A DNA stretch of 64,000 nt, taken from the NCBI GenBank assembly GCA_039519185.1, contig CM076850.1, forward strand, positions 88,890,270 to 88,954,269, written 5' to 3'. Of this stretch, positions 33,769-44,838 are shown piece after piece; position 1 is the first letter of the stretch, and every line of letters starts with the position of its first letter. The notes below the pieces were generated by a model. The model saw nothing but the letters and a program-made list of their open reading frames with translations. It was not told the DNA's origin and ran no database searches. The position numbers and the translations under genes are program-made. Origin of the DNA: Astragalus membranaceus. Its lineage: Eukaryota > Streptophyta > Magnoliopsida > Fabales > Fabaceae.

Positions 33769-34018
33769 TGTAATATCCCCAAATTTTTTTATTTTCGCTA
33801 TTTAAATTATTTGGCGTGAATTATTATTTAGTGATTTATTAACTTGTTAAAAATAAAATAAAATAAAATAAATTGGAAGTGATTTGCTTGATTGGTTAAT
33901 TGTGAGAATTGTGTGCTTAATTGAATTAATTGCTTCATATTGAATTTATTAGAGCTGAAGGAGTCATAGGGAATGAAATGTTTAAGTAAGGGGCAGTTTT
34001 GTCTTTTGCCATGCCTCC

Positions 34019-34030
34019 TTTATATATACC
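34019..34030 (+). promoter_or_regulatory. TATA box of solo LTR S3
   Basis: tttatatatacc about 250 nt inside the LTR, the clearest core promoter among the chromovirus LTRs here. Confidence 0.6.
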
Positions 34031-34546
34031 CATCCAGCTAAACAAGTTAGAAAACACACCTCATTTTCAAAGAATTGCTGAAACAGAAAAACTAAACCAG
34101 AGAGGAAAGAAAGAAGAGAGGCGTGAAGGAGAGAGGGGAAGGAAGAGAGGAGAGTGCATCAATCAGTCATTGCATGCATGATCCAAAACCTGTTCTGAGT
34201 TCCTTTTCTTTCACTCTTTCCATTGGTACCCTTGTCAAGCACTGAATCACCCTCCTCCATAAAACTCCATTGAAGAACACTTTCAGCTCACCTTGGCCAA
34301 ATTACAAAAAAATCTGTCTTTGCATGCTCGATTTGAGAGTGTTAGAACCTACCTTAGTCACTACATTTCGTATTGAAGCCACCTAGGAGTTAAATTCAGT
34401 TCTGGGTTCAAAATACAAGTGTTAGGAAACCTGAGTTTCGGTTGGGAGCGTTTTGGAACGAATTCGAAAAAATCGGAGTCCGTTCGTAGAGTTCTTGGTG
34501 GTTCGTATCGCTGAGATTCTGATTGAGTGATTGCCGTCATAAAGAG

Positions 34547-35795
34547 GTGAGTTCTATACTCACTAGGGAACTAATGTCATTGTCATGTATTCTGAATCTA
34601 AATCGCGTTTTGTGAAAACCGTCAACCGCTTTGTGAAAATCTCGAGTTTGAATCATTGAGTCATATGATCGTTTGATTGGAATTAAGATTTGATGTCATG
34701 ACTGTTGTGTTGATTGCTGTGTCATGCTTGTTGGACTGTTTATGACCGTATTTGTATGCGTGTGACGTGGTAGTGTTGATCGGAAAGTATATCGGAATCG
34801 GAACGGAATGGCGTTGTGTAAGAAAAACCGAAATCTGGGCTACTGCTGAACACGCACGGATCGTGCCTTATGGAAGCACGGACCGTGCTGGCTGTTCGCA
34901 GGGAGCCTGGGTGGATTTTTAGACAACGCACGGATCATGCGCCTCAGGAGCACGGATCGTGCGTTCCCTTCGGATTAAAAATTGTTATGTCTTTCAGACG
35001 CGCACGGGTCGTGCGCCCCTGGGCACGGATCGTGCGTGGCCTTCGGGTAGCCTCTTTTAAAAAGTGTTTTAAACCGTTCCGAATGATTCCAATTGCGTTC
35101 TAATCCCTTCCCCAACCTCATGAATTGATGTTATAGTACTATTGCCATGAAATTGACTGTGATTGATGTTAGTTAATGTTCCGAATCATGTTGACGTTAT
35201 GAGATTGATTATGACTAACTAGGTTATCATAATGTTGAGTATGGGCGATACATTATGATGTGGACTAGGTAATGGATAGTTATAGTTTAAGTTAACAACG
35301 TTAGTAGTACCGTGTGAGATCACCTAATGATAAGATCATGTTAAGAATAATGCCATTGTTTTGTATAAGTTCATCGTTATGTTCAAGGATCATTGTTATG
35401 TTCATGTTCAGGTATATTAAAATATATACATCAGGTTAGGGTGACGACCCTATTTCAGTTTAGTGTGCTAGGGGAGGGGAAGTCATGAGCCCTATGAACC
35501 TAGGCCCCATGAGGGGACCCCTAGTGATTAGTGGTATGGGTTCACCGGGAGCTTATTTTGCCAAGTGACCGGTGACACGCTAAAAATCATTGTTCATGTT
35601 TAGTGTTGCCTCTCTTAACCGGCTTGAGGGTTATGAGGACAACGTCATTGTTAGCCACATAGTCAACTATTAGGACTATGAGTTATGAATCAAGAATAAT
35701 GAATCAAGCATAATTGAACCGAGAGAGTTAGTAAGGGGTCTCGATAGAACTCACTGAGACAAGTTGTCTCACCCAATCCATGTTGTTGTTTTCAG
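34547..35795 (+). other. Predicted LTR-internal intron, S3
   Basis: Donor AGAG|GTGAGT (34547) and acceptor TTGTTGTTTTCAG (ends 35795), 1249 bp. Donor GTGAGTTCTAT (34547-34557) is perfectly complementary to ATAGAACTCAC (35744-35754); compared with family II both partners changed together. Confidence 0.45.
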
Positions 35796-36167
35796 AGTTG
35801 CAGGCTAAGTTGAAGATGATGAGGCATGGTCATGGAGACGCTTGAGGAGTTGCTGACGTTGTTTAATTTGTTACGTTATGTACCTTTGTATTTTCATTCA
35901 GTATCTTAGATGTACGATGGTACGACTTGTATTATAAGTTGTAAATCGCTTCCGCAGACTTTCTGTTTGAGTACTGAACACTAGTTTGAGTGGCGTAAGA
36001 ACCAGATTTATGTATTTTATGTTAAGTTATGTAAGCGCACTTGATGGGTTTTTAGCATCGAGTATTAGTATGTGTTGAGTATTTAAAAAGGAAGTTACTT
36101 TGATATATGCCAGTAGCGCATTTCGGTAAATTCTACAAGTTAGAAATTATCGGGGTGTTACAAAGCC

Positions 36168-36284
36168 GGATCTCTGATGGCCTACGATGGAGCTCCGACA
36201 GCCAGCGGTGGTTGACGGTGACGCTCCAACAGTATACTTTTTTGTATATATTTAAATATATATTTATATATATATATATAAATG

Positions 36285-36334
<50 letters not shown>

Positions 36335-36580
36335 ATCTGAATTTTGTTAAAAACATATTTATTGGAAAAAATTATTTTTTATAATTGTCTAATTGATTTT
36401 GATTTTGTAGTTATTGTAATCCAATAGATTTAAAATACAGTAATGGATGAATCACAACCATCCACAAGTGAAAGGGATGGAACCAATCTAATCCATTAGT
36501 GTTTTTTTTGTTGTACCGGACATACTGGTTGGATTTTCTTATGGATGGTGGACAATTGGACCATTTAGACACCCTAATAA
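36168..36580. repeat. DEFL unit 2, middle part: TA microsatellite and hAT-like remnant
   Basis: Continues ccggatctctgatggcctacgatggagct, then a TA microsatellite (36243-36332), then the aatggatgaatcacaaccatccac block shared with 16522-16639, ending in a tttagacaccctaa terminus. The inverse of that terminus, taggggtgtcaaaa, begins at 47852 in unit 3. Termini of this kind are typical of hAT elements; the 8-bp target sequence atgctttc flanks both. Confidence 0.45.
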
Positions 36581-37456
36581 TGCTTTCACACTATTAGTAT
36601 TTTATAATATTATCTTTGGATTTGACCATTTAATTGTTGAATTTATATTTATTAATAATTCATAAAAATACAATTTAATAACAATATTATATTTTCCAAG
36701 GCTATATATAATTAAAATGATGTTGGTTTTACTTCTCACCAGAAATAGAATATAGTTAAAAAAGTCATACCAATTGGATATTTATATTTTATTTTAAAAG
36801 ATATTTATATTTTATTGCATTACTAAAATATTGTATATTAATAAGAAATATAAATGCAATAATTATATGGTCAAATCAATAAATAGACATAAAGCATTAT
36901 TAATGCATTTATACTAGATTGATGCTATGAAACTATTAGTATTATTATAATATTATTTTTTGATTTGACCATTTAATTGTTGAATTTATATTTATGAATA
37001 ATTTACAATTACAACTTTAATAACAATATTATATTTCCCAAGGCTATATATATTAAAAATGATGTTGGTTTTACTTCTCACCAGAAATAGAATATAGTTA
37101 AAAATGTCATACCGATTGGATATTTATATTTTATTTTAAAAGATATTTATATTTTATTGCATTACTAGAATATTGTATATTATTAATAAATATAAATACA
37201 ACAATTAGATGGTCAAATCAATAAATGGACATAAAGGTTATTAATGCGTTTATACCTAATACTGATGCTTTCAAACAATAAGTATTATTATAATATTATT
37301 TTTTGATTTGACCATTTAATTGTTGAATTTATATTTATGAACAATTTACAATTACAAATTTAATAACAATATTATATTTTCCAAGGCTATATATAATGAA
37401 AATGAGGTTGGTTTTACTTATCACAAGAATTAACATATAAGGTGAAATCCCACAAA
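36581..37456 (+). promoter_or_regulatory. Triplicated promoter region of the DEFL gene
   Basis: Three tandem copies (the first partial) of a ~342-bp unit. Each has tttgaccatttaattgttg, ttaataacaatattat and ccaaggctatatata; the TATA-like gctatatata repeats at 36701, 37043 and 37386. Only the last is next to the ATG, 60-70 nt upstream. DEFL copy 1 has a single copy. Confidence 0.7.
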
Positions 37457-37908
37457 ATGACTTTTCACATCTATCAATCTTATCTTCTTGGTTTTTCATA
37501 TATTTCTCTAGTCTTACTTTCAGGTAAGGGATAATTGATATTGTTTTACTTTGAGTTGATAAGAACTTAAATTCTCAGATCAGTGAGACTTAACTACAAT
37601 TTTATGTAGTTGTTCAAGTTAAGCATATTAGGCCGTTTAGGGCATAGTTAAAAATAGAATTGTGTTTGAATTGTTAGATAAAATATGAAATCTCACTTGC
37701 TAAGTATTTGTAACTTTGGCTTGTTTCAGGATTTGCTACAAGTTCGGAAACTCCAGTAGTAGTGCCTCGCAATGAAAAGTGTGCGTTGTGGCCTGGCCTA
37801 GTGTTCTGCAATAAATTTTGTAGTCAACAATGCATTAAGGCAGGACATCCTAAAGGTGGCCGTTGTGTGAACCCCGTGTCAGAGGTGTTTTGTTGTTGTA
37901 ATAAGTAA
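37457..37908 (+). CDS. Defensin-like (DEFL) secreted cysteine-rich peptide
   Basis: Two exons, 37457-37523 and 37730-37908, with a 206-bp GT-AG intron (GTAAGG...TTGTTTCAG) in phase 1, giving 81 residues. Exon 1 encodes a hydrophobic signal peptide (MTFHIYQSYLLGFSYISLVL, then LS). The mature part has eight cysteines: KC-x8-C-x3-C-x3-C-x9-C-x7-CCC, with GGRC before the fifth and the C-terminal CCCNK; the C-x3-C...G-x-C...C-C core is that of cysteine-stabilised alpha-beta (defensin-like) peptides. Signal-peptide exon, one intron, then one cysteine exon is the normal DEFL gene layout. Products are secreted; known members act in defence, pollen-pistil signalling or symbiosis, but which applies here cannot be told. 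Splice sites, frame and TATA box are all intact. The ATG is the first in-frame one after the TATA box. Confidence 0.8.
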
Positions 37909-38207
37909 TGAGTTCTTTCGAATTTTTGTAATAAGTAATGAGTTCTTTTGTATTACATGAATCTAAAATAATAAGATACTTGAACTTAGATTTTCTTGAG
38001 CCTAAAATGCTCAAAATTCAACAGAAAAAAACAATATCGCAAAAATTTTGTTTAGAAAAGTGTTGAAATGCAAAAGACTATGAAGATGTAGTCCGTATCT
38101 ATAAATTACGTTTTGGCTCCTATTTACTCATTTCTCAACCAACTTGTGTCAAACCAATTGCGTTCAACTCATATTGAGTGCATAAATTCAACTATAGCAA
38201 AAAGTTT
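37909..38207 (+). other. DEFL 3' flank and left inverted-repeat arm
   Basis: Contains a direct repeat of gtaataagtaatgagttcttt just after the stop, then AATAATAAGA (possible polyadenylation region). From about 38041 to 38202 the complement resembles 47074-47230 (about three quarters identical by eye), forming an inverted repeat now split by element C. Confidence 0.5.
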
Positions 38208-38971
38208 TGTAACATCCCTAGTTCCGTTAATTTCGGGTTACGATTTTAACTAGTGATTTATTATCTGATTAAATAATAAATCTAGTCGAGGATATGAGGT
38301 TGTCGCGAAAGCAATAGATAATTGCTAAATTATAGGTTTTATTTGCTTTATTGTTGGAATTATGTGATTGTGTATGATTGTTTTGGTAGGAATTGGGTTA
38401 AGTGAGAGTTTAAGTAAAAAGGGCATTATGGTATTTTCCCTCATTCATTTAACCTTCAGCTGCCCATCACTTAAAACCTCATAAACACCAAACACAACAC
38501 ATTAAACACACACTTCCCACAGTCAGCAAAAAATATTGAAAACAAGAAGAGGGGGAGAGAGAGAGTAGGACGCGAGAGAGAAGGAAGAGAAGCTTGAAGA
38601 ACCTCCATTTCTTCCAATGCATGTAGGTAATTTTTGGTCCATTCTCCTTCTTTTTTCAAACTCTTTCTATTGACACTAATATTAACATCTGAATCATCCT
38701 CTCTCCCAAACCTCCATTTTCAAGCTTCCAAGCTCAAATAGAGCAACAATGGAGTTTTGAGCAATTCAAAGGCTTGCATGTTCAGTTGGAACCAGAGTGA
38801 GTGTGGTTAGGATCATATTGGAAGCAATCTCAGTAGCAAAGGAGCTTAGGTTTCGAAATAGGAGCTGTTGGTGTCGGTTTTGAAGCGGTGGGACGAATAC
38901 AGGGATTGTTCGAGTGGTCACCGTTCGGTTATTCGTGTGAAGACTTGATTTCTAGTGAATTCGTCAAAACG

Positions 38972-40501
38972 GTGAGTTTTACTCACGTTTAGGGTTTTTA
39001 CACTTTGGTTTGATTGTGTTGAAATTTTGGAATGATTTGGTGCTTCGGTCTTGAAACGGTTTTAGACTCAAAAACCGATTTCGCAAAATATTGTTTTACG
39101 GTTTATTTCCCAATTTATAATTTGATTGTGATTTTGGAATTTTGATTGATTGATTGATATATTTGGGACTGGATTATTGTTGTGGTAATTGCTGTTTTTC
39201 GGTTGGAATACGATTGGAATTCGGATTGGAAAGAATCGGAGAAACGAAACGAGCGAAACGAAGTGGAAAAACTGTTTCTATACAAGGCACACGCACCATG
39301 CGCCCAGTGGCACGGACAATGCATCCCTTTTGCAGGCAACCTGTTAAATTTTAAAAACATGGCATGGACCATGTGCCCCTAGGGCACGGACCGTGCGCTG
39401 CCCACGCATGGTTTTAAACCTATTGTGCGTCACTTCTAATGTGCTGATATATAATTCAAAAAAACATGGTTTTAAACCTTATTAACTTGGTTTTGAAGAA
39501 AGGTTTTGAAAACTATAAATATTTCGAAAAACCGAATTAGTGTATATGTGTGAGAAAAAGTGTTTTCGAATGAAATGAACTAAAACGTTCTATTTATTAA
39601 ATTTATGAATGATGCGTGATGATTATTAAATCATCTAAACTGGTCCATGGTACGTTCTACTTATTGAATTACGATTGATGCGGGATGAATATACTTTCAT
39701 CTAAACCAGTCATTCTACTTGTTATTATACAATTGACGCGGGATGGTTATTATTCCAATCATCTAAACCAGTCTATGATTCACGATATATAAATTATAGG
39801 CTAAATTATAGTTTTGGTCCCCCTATTTTCAAAAGTTCAGACATTTGGTCCCCCTATTTTAAAACTCAGACATTTGGTCCCCCAATTTTAAAAAATCAAA
39901 TACATTTAGTCCAAAGAGGGACCAAATGTCTTTGATTTTTTAAAGTTGGGGGACCAAATGTCTTTGATTTTTTAAAATTGAGGGACCAAATGTCTTTGAT
40001 TATTAGCCATAAAAAACTGAAAATTCCTCTTGGGACTAAATGTCTTTGATTTTTTAAAATTGGGGGACTAAATGTCTGAATTTTAAAATAGGGGGACCAA
40101 ATGTCTGAATTTTTAAAAATAGGGGGACCAAAACTATAATTTAGCCTAAATTATATCGAGTCGGGGTGACGACCCCTATGTATTCGCATGCTAGATGAGG
40201 GAAGTCACGAGCCCTCAATCTAGGCCCCCATTATTATTATTATTGTTGGTTCGCCTTTAGGGAAAGTACTATTGGCTACGGGGTTCACTTAAGCTTTTGG
40301 AGTTGGTGACTTGCTAAAGGTTAAAATGTTGTTTCGTAATTCAAATAGAATTACTATGAGATGCTTGTAATTCATAAATCGAATTACCAATAAAAAGGGG
40401 TTCTCATAATTGAACCGTGAGCGTGATTAGGGGTCACGGCAAAACTCACTAAGATATGTATCTCACCCTTTCACATGTTGTTGTTTTACAGAGAAACAAG
40501 G
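38972..40501 (+). other. Predicted LTR-internal intron, C 5' LTR
   Basis: Donor ACG|GTGAGT and acceptor TTGTTGTTTTACAG; 1530 bp including a 350-bp MITE plus its TSD. Donor partner GCAAAACTCAC (40439-40449), one mismatch. Confidence 0.45.
39798..40147. mobile_element. 350-bp MITE in C 5' LTR
   Basis: Terminal inverted repeats start AGGCTAAATTATAGTTTTGG; flanked by aaattat on both sides (39791-39797 and 40148-40154), and absent from the 3' LTR at the matching site (46249-46257), which proves insertion. The interior is made of short repeats of ggaccaaatgtctttgattttt in both orientations. Confidence 0.9.
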
Positions 40502-40869
40502 AAAGTGGAAGGCTAAGCGGCACAAGTAGGAGAGGTGCCTAAGGAGTTGACTGAGACATTATGTCTTTGTCCATGTTTATTTTTTCCTTGTTGATTATGT
40601 ATTTGGTTATGTAACTTTACTTATGATAAGTTGTATAAACCGCTTCCGCTTTTCTTGTGGTGATATTGAACACTAGGTTTTGAGCATTTTGAGAGACATG
40701 GAACCGATATGGTTTTCTTTTGAGTTTATGGAATGCTAAGACTGTTTGATGTTAATCATCAAAAAAATTTAGTCGTGTTCAATATCTAAACAGGAATTAT
40801 ATCTCTGATGGATGCTAAGTTATGCATTTTAGTATTTCTACTTGTTAGAGATATTAGGGTGTTACATTT

Positions 40870-40881
40870 TGGTATCAGAGC
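40870..40881 (+). promoter_or_regulatory. Primer-binding site of element C
   Basis: tggtatcagagc, exact match to the plant initiator-Met type PBS. Confidence 0.9.
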
Positions 40882-43800
40882 GTTTCGACCTTGTCGGACT
40901 TAGTGACCTAGGTAGGGGTCAAGAGGATAGATCAAGCCAGCTAGGGACTTAGACAGTTAATTGCCAGAACCTTTCAGTACATTATGTGAAGTATTGAGTC
41001 AGGATCCACTCAATGTTTCAAGTGAAGTACTGAGAATAATGACCGTTAGTTGCCTCAGCCCTGAAATGTCCAAAACCCTAAGCCATAAGATTTCCAACCT
41101 TATCGTTTCATCAGAGCATGTAGCAGAAGCGAAGGGCTACATATGGTATTCCGAATCAAGAAATGGGCATCCGGATTTGTTTGAGGAAGCTGTGGGCGAC
41201 AGTTCGGTAATTGAAACCGGTGCAATTGTCGTGTTGCAACGTAGGTTGTCGTGAACCGTTCAGAGAGCTGTCATTAAGAAAAGCCTGTAGGAAGTAGTAA
41301 TGACAGTGTTCTAAACATCTGCCAAGATTAGCTGACACCCGAAATCCTGACCGTTGCTTAGTCAACCTATCAATTACCGAAATACGGTTTAACTGTTAAC
41401 CATACCGCGTGGTTAAAGTTAACCTCAGCTTGTGTTTCAGTTAGAGGAATCCTTCCGAATAACTCCCAAATCTAGATCAAGATCCTAATTTCTCAGAATC
41501 ACATTTCGAGTTGCTGTAAGACCACTCTAGCAAATGATAGGACATCCCCTGTATCGGCAAGCAGAGTAACTAATTGTTGATCGGATTAATTCCAGATCCA
41601 AACTCCTGAACCGAGTCCCTTTCAAGATGAAACTGGTAAATGGAGCTGATAGAAATAACCTTATTATAACCCTCTGGTTAAGTGCACGCCGATCTCAGTC
41701 TGTAAGAAATTTTCGCTAGTCTTCTGACTCATTTTATTCATAACTTCTGCTCCGGAACTCCGATTTTTATGTTTCGAGAGGCGTTGGAAAGCTAACGAAA
41801 ATGTCTATACTTCTGAGTAGGTCGTGAATTTAGTTTCCAATTTTATTCTGAAGTGTACCCCTGTCTTACCCTAAGTAGTTACACTGCAACGCATTTGTAG
41901 ACTTTGAATTCTGCAACTGCACGGGAAATTGGAAAAGGATTTTCAATCAGCCAGTTTAGACTTCTAAACACTGGTTCAGGATGACGTTCATTGTAAGTTT
42001 TTCCAAAAAACCTATTTTCCGGAAATTGTCATTAGTAGTTATAGTCATTCAACAATTGGAAGCGTTTTCCGAAGTCTTAGACTCTAAACCCCATCTAGTA
42101 TGTCGGAAAAGAGAGAATCTCAAAGATACCTAAGTGTTGAACAGGATGTTGTTCTGGAAATAGAACTCGTTTTGAAGCTTGATTGATTAACGTGATCGTA
42201 ATGACGGTGCTTGGATAGTTACGGAAATTCGAAAAGAAGTTGGGCCAAGGAAATGTTTAATGATATTTTACTCAAATTTTATGAATCAAAACGAAGACAC
42301 TTATGGTGTGCTCGTTTGATTCCCTAAACATTTTCAAAATCTCCTAGGTGCCACCGCTGTTTCAATTTAATAATTAATCCGAGAATAATCGTTACACCAA
42401 GGTTAATTAATAAATCAAGAATTCTCTAGAAGGCCAAAGAATCTCACCCTCTAAGGGAAACCTTATGTCGTTGACTTGTAAGATTTCGAAAAGCCGTATC
42501 CTGTGTAAGGGTATCAGGTCTTAGGATGAGTTGTGGACCAAGTCATAAGGTTTGAAAGATGCACTCTTATTAGTATTTTGGGTTAGTTAAGGGAACCGAC
42601 TCCTATGGGTATGTGATAAAATTGTTTTATATCCAAACGCCTTCACAAAAAAATTTCTGCAAACCTTACCCATTCTTGAGTCAGTCATAAACATTGTTTG
42701 TACCAGTGACTAACCAAAATTCTAGAGGTGTTTCTAAGACAACCGAAGACTTTAGTTACCCTATTGTCTCCCGAAAGGAGTAGAAGATTTGGCGAACTTG
42801 TGAATTTATGGGCAAGTCTGAGAAGTATCTAGCCAGGTTTAGGGCAACCCTCTTTTATCCGCTATACTCTTCAAGTTTTCGCTACTGGGATAAGATTCGA
42901 ATCGTTAACCTTAATTCCGTTAGGGTTAACAGCAAGTGGTCATGACTTTAATCTATTGGATGAGTCAAGACTAATTTCTCGATCCAGACATTCTATTGGT
43001 TAAATGTCAATAGAGAAATTATGTGCTAAACTTAGAGTTGTTCTGATTAGAGCAACACGTACAAGGCTACTTCTGCAAGAAATCCAATGGGTCAGATATG
43101 TGTGGTAAAAAGGTTTTAACCACTACATTGTTTGATGGAGGAATGTCTGAGGATGAACCACATGTCGACCTGAAACTAAATGATTGGACAGTGAGTGTAT
43201 AACACATAAGTCCTTGATAGTGAATTCTATAATCATCTTTGTGTCGTTTTCGAGACGATAAATTCATGCCTGTTTTTCATCATGAAATATAAAGTCTTTG
43301 GGTTAATATTCAAGTTTTGTTACTAGGCTAATTTGAGAAAAGAACCGAAAGGGAACGAATTGTATCGAATGAATTAGAGGTTTGAGAAAAAAACAAAGCT
43401 TCGACAAAGGTACAGATTAAGGAACCGGATCGTGCGCCTTAAGGCCCGATCTGAGCGCCTGATTCTGTCGCCATTGTCAAAATCAAATATCCGCTTTTAT
43501 TTTGACACAATCTCCATCCAAATTCCTTCCTCAAACTAACCTAAGTATTTTAACTAAAAAGGGGCCAAAATGAGGCGATGAGGAAAATTGGTGAGATTTT
43601 GCAAATGATTGATTTCAATAAAAGTAATATTTTTATTCTCATTTCCGACATTGTAAATCTTAAAAATATGAAAGGGAGAGAGTATCTTTTGTTGTAACGT
43701 CGTGCATTGAGTAAGGTCATTTATAAGTTGGGGTGAATTATTGTTTTTAGAAAATCATATTTTTCAAAATATCATTATTTGATAACCCCATTGAAAAGAA

Positions 43801-44004
43801 TTTTTACCCGAATAAAATGAATTTACTTCCGAATTTCGGAATTGATTTAATAAATTGAGTATTCTACTACAAATTTTAAGTTTTACTTGGATTGAATTAC
43901 AAGAAAACCGCTCTTTATATTCATTTGAATTAAGAGTTAGATTCTTTTACAAAACAATTCCGTTTTCTTCCTTGGAAATTTTGAGTAAAACGAGTTAAGC
44001 ACTT
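40882..44004 (+). other. Non-coding body of element C
   Basis: No retroviral domain in any frame. Collinear with the interiors of D and E: shared blocks include gtattgagtcaggatccactcaatg (40991), cataacttctgctccggaactccga (41740) and gtcatttataagttggggtgaatta (43717). A degraded GC-rich motif, ggatcgtgcgccttaaggcccgatctgagcg (43429-43460), resembles the LTR inverted repeats, so part of the body may derive from LTR sequence. Confidence 0.65.
43725..43736 (+). promoter_or_regulatory. Internal polypurine-like tract of element C
   Basis: aagttggggtga, identical to the 12 nt at the true PPT (44826-44837) and conserved in D (52434-52445) and E (59036-59047). Confidence 0.4.
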
Positions 44005-44789
44005 GTGTGCACTGCTTATCATCCGCAGACAGATGGTCAAACAGAGAGGACTATCCAGACTCTTGAGGATATGCTTCGAACTTGTATGCTCGATAGTGGG
44101 AGGAAATGGGAGGATCATCTTCCGTTGGTTGAGTTCGCCTACAATAATAGTTATCATTCCAACATCGGAATGGCGCCATTTGAGGCTTTGTATGGGAGGA
44201 AATGTAGAACTCCTTTATGTTGGTGGGATGTCGGTGAAAACAGATTTTTGAGACCTAATTTGGTTCAGGAGACTAATGAGAAGATCCGGCAGATGCAAGA
44301 TAGAATGAAAGTTGCGCAGAGTCGGCAAAAGAGTTATGCTGACCAAAGAAGGAGGCCGTTGGAGTTTGAAATCGGTGATCATGTGTTTTTGAGGGTTTCC
44401 CAACCATTGGTACAGATAGAACATTGCGAGCGAAGGAGCTCAGTCGTCGATTTATTGGACCTTTCCAAATTATCGAGTGTATTGGGCCGGTATCTTATCG
44501 TCTTGCTTTACCTCCAACTTTGTCCAAACTTCATGATGTCTTCCATGTATCTCAACTGAGGAAACATATTCCCGATCAGAATCAACCGTTGAGTTTTGAT
44601 ACGATTGATCTTCGACCGGATCTTTCTTTCCAACCTTTCCCCAGTAATATCTTAGAACGTGGCGAGAAAATGCTTCGGACGAGGACGATTACCATTGTCA
44701 AAGTGGTCTGGGATGGTTTTTCAGCGGAGGAAGCTACGTGGGAGTTGGAAGATGACATGCGGACACAATATCCATATCTATTCTCTTAA
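44005..44789 (+). pseudogene. pol: Integrase C-terminal part plus chromodomain, element C
   Basis: Opens inside the integrase core at TAYHPQTDGQTERTIQTLED, continues LVEFAYNNSYHSNIGMAPFE and LYGRKCRTPLCWWDVGE, then shifts frame near 44415-44424 and goes on through the RRFIGPFQIIE (GPF) block and LHDVFHVSQLRKHIPD to the chromodomain (about 44649-44786: ILERGEKMLRTRTI, VVWDGFSAEEATWELEDDM), ending at a taa stop. Aromatic and acidic chromodomain positions (W, WELE) are kept. Two of three catalytic residues and the zinc end are missing, so it cannot integrate. Chromodomains steer chromoviruses to heterochromatin. Confidence 0.88.
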
Positions 44790-44825
44790 GGTATGTTTTG
44801 TTCAATTTTGAGGACAAAATTTTAA

Positions 44826-44838
44826 AAGTTGGGGTGAC
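44826..44838 (+). promoter_or_regulatory. Polypurine tract of element C
   Basis: aagttggggtgac directly before the 3' LTR, preceded by ttttgaggacaaaattttaa. Confidence 0.75.

Larger units (their letters stand above)
33769..36162 (+). mobile_element. Solo LTR (S3), 2394 bp, chromovirus family IV
   Basis: TGTAATATCCCC...GGGGTGTTACA with perfect target duplication aagcc (33764-33768 and 36163-36167) and no internal region. Landmarks: TATA box TTTATATATACC (34019-34030), donor GTGAGT at 34547, GC-rich inverted repeats 34853-35038, conserved gggtgacgaccct (about 35440), hairpin TGAGACAA-G-TTGTCTCA (35755-35771), acceptor TTGTTGTTTTCAG ending at 35795. It splits DEFL unit 2. Confidence 0.92.
38208..40866 (+). 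repeat. 5' LTR of element C (2659 bp)
   Basis: TGTAACATCCC...TTAGGGTGTTACA. Donor at 38972, GC-rich inverted repeats 39288-39400, MITE 39798-40147, hairpins 40415-40439 (CCGTGA/TCACGG) and 40450-40465, acceptor ending at 40501. Confidence 0.9.
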
